A stretch of DNA of 6,914 nt from Actinomycetes bacterium. GTDB lineage: Bacteria; Actinomycetota; Actinomycetes; Actinomycetales; Cellulomonadaceae. This document shows, one piece after another, positions 5,400 through 6,914 of this stretch. Where the stretch lies: positions 1 to 6,914 of the forward strand of contig JAFABT010000360.1 in the NCBI GenBank assembly GCA_023425905.1, given 5' to 3'. Each line of letters begins with the position of its first letter. Within the stretch, counting starts at the first letter, position 1. A program made the translations under genes and the position numbers. The notes under the pieces were generated by a model. That model did not search any database. It was not told the DNA's origin and saw only the letters and a list, made by a program, of their open reading frames with translations.

Positions 5400-6866
5400 G
5401 TGCATCGCGACGGACCCCAGCTCATCACCTACGCCGACCGCCTCGCGGGCGACATCGCCGGCGTCGCCGACCTCCTCGACGGCCCCCTCGCCGGGGCGTT
5501 CGCGGGGGTTCACCTCCTGCCGTTCTTCACGCCCTTCGACGGTGTCGACGCGGGCTTCGACCCGCAGGACCACACGCGCGTCGACCCGCGGCTCGGCACG
5601 TGGGACGACGTGCGTCGGCTCGCCGACGGGCGCGAGGTCATGGCCGACGTCATCGTCAACCACGTCTCCTCGCAGTCGGCGCAGTTCCTCGACGTGCGCG
5701 AGCGGGGCGACGCGTCCCCATGGGCGCCGATGTTCCTCACCCTCGAGGCGGTGTTCCCGGACGGCGCCACCGAGGCTGACCTCGCGGGCATCTACCGCCC
5801 ACGTCCCGGGCTGCCGTTCACGGCGATGACCCTCGGCGGGCGTCGTCGGCTCGTGTGGACGACGTTCACGCCCGACCAGATCGACCTCGACCTGCGCACG
5901 ACGCAGGCGTGGGAGTACCTCGAGCAGGTCGTCGACGCGCTCACGAGTGGCGGGGTGACGATGCTGCGCCTCGACGCGGTGGGCTACACGGGCAAGGAAG
6001 CGGGCACCGACTGCTTCATGACGCCCGCGACGGATGAGTACACCGAGCGCATCGTCGAGCTCGCGCGGGCCCGCGGCGCGCAGGTGCTCGTCGAGGTGCA
6101 CGGGCATCACACCCAGCAGATCGAGATCGCGGAGAAGGTCGACTACGTCTACGACTTCGCTCTGCCGCCGCTCGTGCTGCACGCCCTCACCGCCCACGAC
6201 CTCGCGCCGCTCGCGCAGTGGTGGACGATCCGGCCGGCGAACGCGATCACTGTGCTCGACACGCACGACGGCATCGGCATCGTCGACGTCGGGCCGAGCG
6301 ATCTGCGCCCGGGGGAGCCCGGGCTGCTCGCGCCGGAGCAGATCGACGCGCTCGTGGAGTCGATCCACGCCGGCAGCGGCGGCACGAGCCGGCTCGCGAC
6401 GGGGGCTGCGGCGTCGAACCTCGATCTCTACCAGGTGAACTGCACGTTCTACGACGCGCTCGGGCGGGACGACCGGCGCTACCTGCTCGCGCGCCTCGTC
6501 CAGCTGTTCGTGCCGGGCATCCCGCAGGTCTACTACGTCGGCCTGCTCGCGGGCACGAACGACATGGAGCTGCTCGCGGCGAGCGGAGTCGGCCGCGACG
6601 TCAACCGCCAGCACTTCACGGCAGCGGACGTCGCCGCAGCGCTCGGCCGCGGCGTCGTCGAGGACCAGCTCACCGCGCTCCGGCTGCGTACCGCGCACCC
6701 GGCCTTCGCGGGCGAGCACACGTGGTCGACCGACGGCACCCGCTGCTCCCTCGCCTGGACGAACGGGGACGAGCGCGCAGAGCTCGCCCTCGACGTCGCC
6801 GATGCCTCCTTCTCGCTCCGGGCCACGTTCGACGGCGAGCTCACGACGGTGCTCAGCGCGCCGTAG
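5400..6866 (+). CDS. sucP: Sucrose phosphorylase (GH13_18, EC 2.4.1.7)
   Basis: A 488-residue cytosolic enzyme that would convert sucrose and phosphate to glucose-1-phosphate and fructose. It matches Bifidobacterium adolescentis sucrose phosphorylase (504 residues) almost end to end, by recall: QLITYADRL (7-15), HLLPFFTPFDG.DAGFDP (38-55), VNHVS (86-90), FMTPAT (206-211), RPNNAVTV-like RPANAITV (278-285). Catalytic residues fall on the same numbers as in that enzyme: nucleophile Asp192 in RLDAVGY, acid/base Glu232 in VEVHGHH, and stabiliser Asp290 in LDTHDGIG. Acceptor loop A YRPRPG (132-137) and loop B LDLYQVN (341-347) are conserved, which favours sucrose over sucrose-6'-phosphate, glucosylglycerol or glucosylglycerate phosphorylases. 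The frame extends far upstream of GTG 5400, but that part is the hydrolase gene out of frame. The C-terminus is slightly short but complete. The coding sequence looks intact, yet no TANNNT box is found on this strand from 4100 to 5399, and the linked transporter and LacI regulator are broken. Expression would need read-through or an atypical promoter. Confidence 0.95.
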   Translation: MHRDGPQLITYADRLAGDIAGVADLLDGPLAGAFAGVHLLPFFTPFDGVDAGFDPQDHTRVDPRLGTWDDVRRLADGREVMADVIVNHVSSQSAQFLDVRERGDASPWAPMFLTLEAVFPDGATEADLAGIYRPRPGLPFTAMTLGGRRRLVWTTFTPDQIDLDLRTTQAWEYLEQVVDALTSGGVTMLRLDAVGYTGKEAGTDCFMTPATDEYTERIVELARARGAQVLVEVHGHHTQQIEIAEKVDYVYDFALPPLVLHALTAHDLAPLAQWWTIRPANAITVLDTHDGIGIVDVGPSDLRPGEPGLLAPEQIDALVESIHAGSGGTSRLATGAAASNLDLYQVNCTFYDALGRDDRRYLLARLVQLFVPGIPQVYYVGLLAGTNDMELLAASGVGRDVNRQHFTAADVAAALGRGVVEDQLTALRLRTAHPAFAGEHTWSTDGTRCSLAWTNGDERAELALDVADASFSLRATFDGELTTVLSAP

Positions 6867-6880
6867 CGGGCCCCACGACG

Positions 6881-6910
6881 CGCGCCGGTCTATCCCCCGA
6901 GCCCGGCGCG
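6881..6910. terminator. Inverted repeat after sucP, possible terminator
   Basis: CGCGCCGG at 6881-6888 and CCGGCGCG at 6903-6910 form a perfect 8-bp stem with a 14-base loop, 14 bases past the sucP stop. All pairs are G-C. No T-tract follows on the plus strand before the window ends four bases later. Position and stem strength suit a terminator, possibly shared with a convergent gene to the right, which cannot be seen. Confidence 0.45.
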
Positions 6911-6914
6911 AGGC

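Noticed and set aside
2858..5428. Long minus-strand open frame (856 codons) spanning the SWIM gene, lacI remnant and hydrolase
   Set aside because: It crosses several unrelated genes and is Arg/His/Pro-rich without motifs. It is in a different frame from the lacI remnant, so it is a composition shadow.
5331..6719. Minus-strand open frame opposite sucP (462 codons)
   Set aside because: Antisense shadow of a gene with clear catalytic motifs; the product is Arg/Glu/Val-rich without domain signal.
1..6914. CRISPR array, tRNA, rRNA, insertion sequence or toxin-antitoxin pair
   Set aside because: No regularly spaced repeats, no cloverleaf with CCA-arm features, no transposase motif and no small paired genes were seen. 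The damage to the right block shows no IS ends or target duplications.

Overview
This is a high-GC window with strong G/C bias at third codon positions, SD-led and leaderless starts, and TANNNT-type -10 boxes. It suggests an actinobacterium, plausibly of the Micrococcales (Cellulomonas/Promicromonospora-like); that placement is inference from composition and gene content. All intact genes are on the plus strand.

Left block (1-4099). The last 31 codons of an upstream gene are followed by an 89-bp GC-rich spacer ending in a TAGGCT box exactly seven bases upstream of an ATG, the geometry of a leaderless transcript. That ATG starts an 863-residue cytosolic helical-repeat protein that resembles the DUF6493-type proteins found beside SWIM/MoxR/VWA genes. 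It overlaps by ATGA with a 441-residue SWIM zinc-finger protein (CxC-x12-CxH at the C-terminus, E. coli YehQ-like). The two look translationally coupled and are probably part of a larger poorly characterised MoxR/VWA/SWIM island whose other members lie outside the window.

Right block (4162-6866) is the wreck of a sugar-utilisation locus. In order it holds the C-terminal ~100 residues of a LacI-family repressor (minus strand), abutted directly onto the last ~21 residues of a CUT1 (MalG-type) sugar ABC permease (plus strand). Next comes an alpha/beta-hydrolase (HSL/acetyl-esterase type) that has lost an internal segment and its stop codon. Last is an apparently intact 488-residue sucrose phosphorylase with all catalytic and acceptor-loop residues in place. 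The simplest reading is an ancestral order lacI(-) / divergent promoter / binding protein - permease - permease - hydrolase - sucP (+). One deletion would have removed the repressor's DNA-binding half, the promoter region, the binding protein and nearly both permeases, leaving sucP without its transporter, its repressor or a recognisable promoter. An assembly error would look the same and has to be excluded.

A perfect 8-bp inverted repeat follows sucP at the right edge. The two blocks are convergent at 4100-4161, where only weak hairpins are visible.
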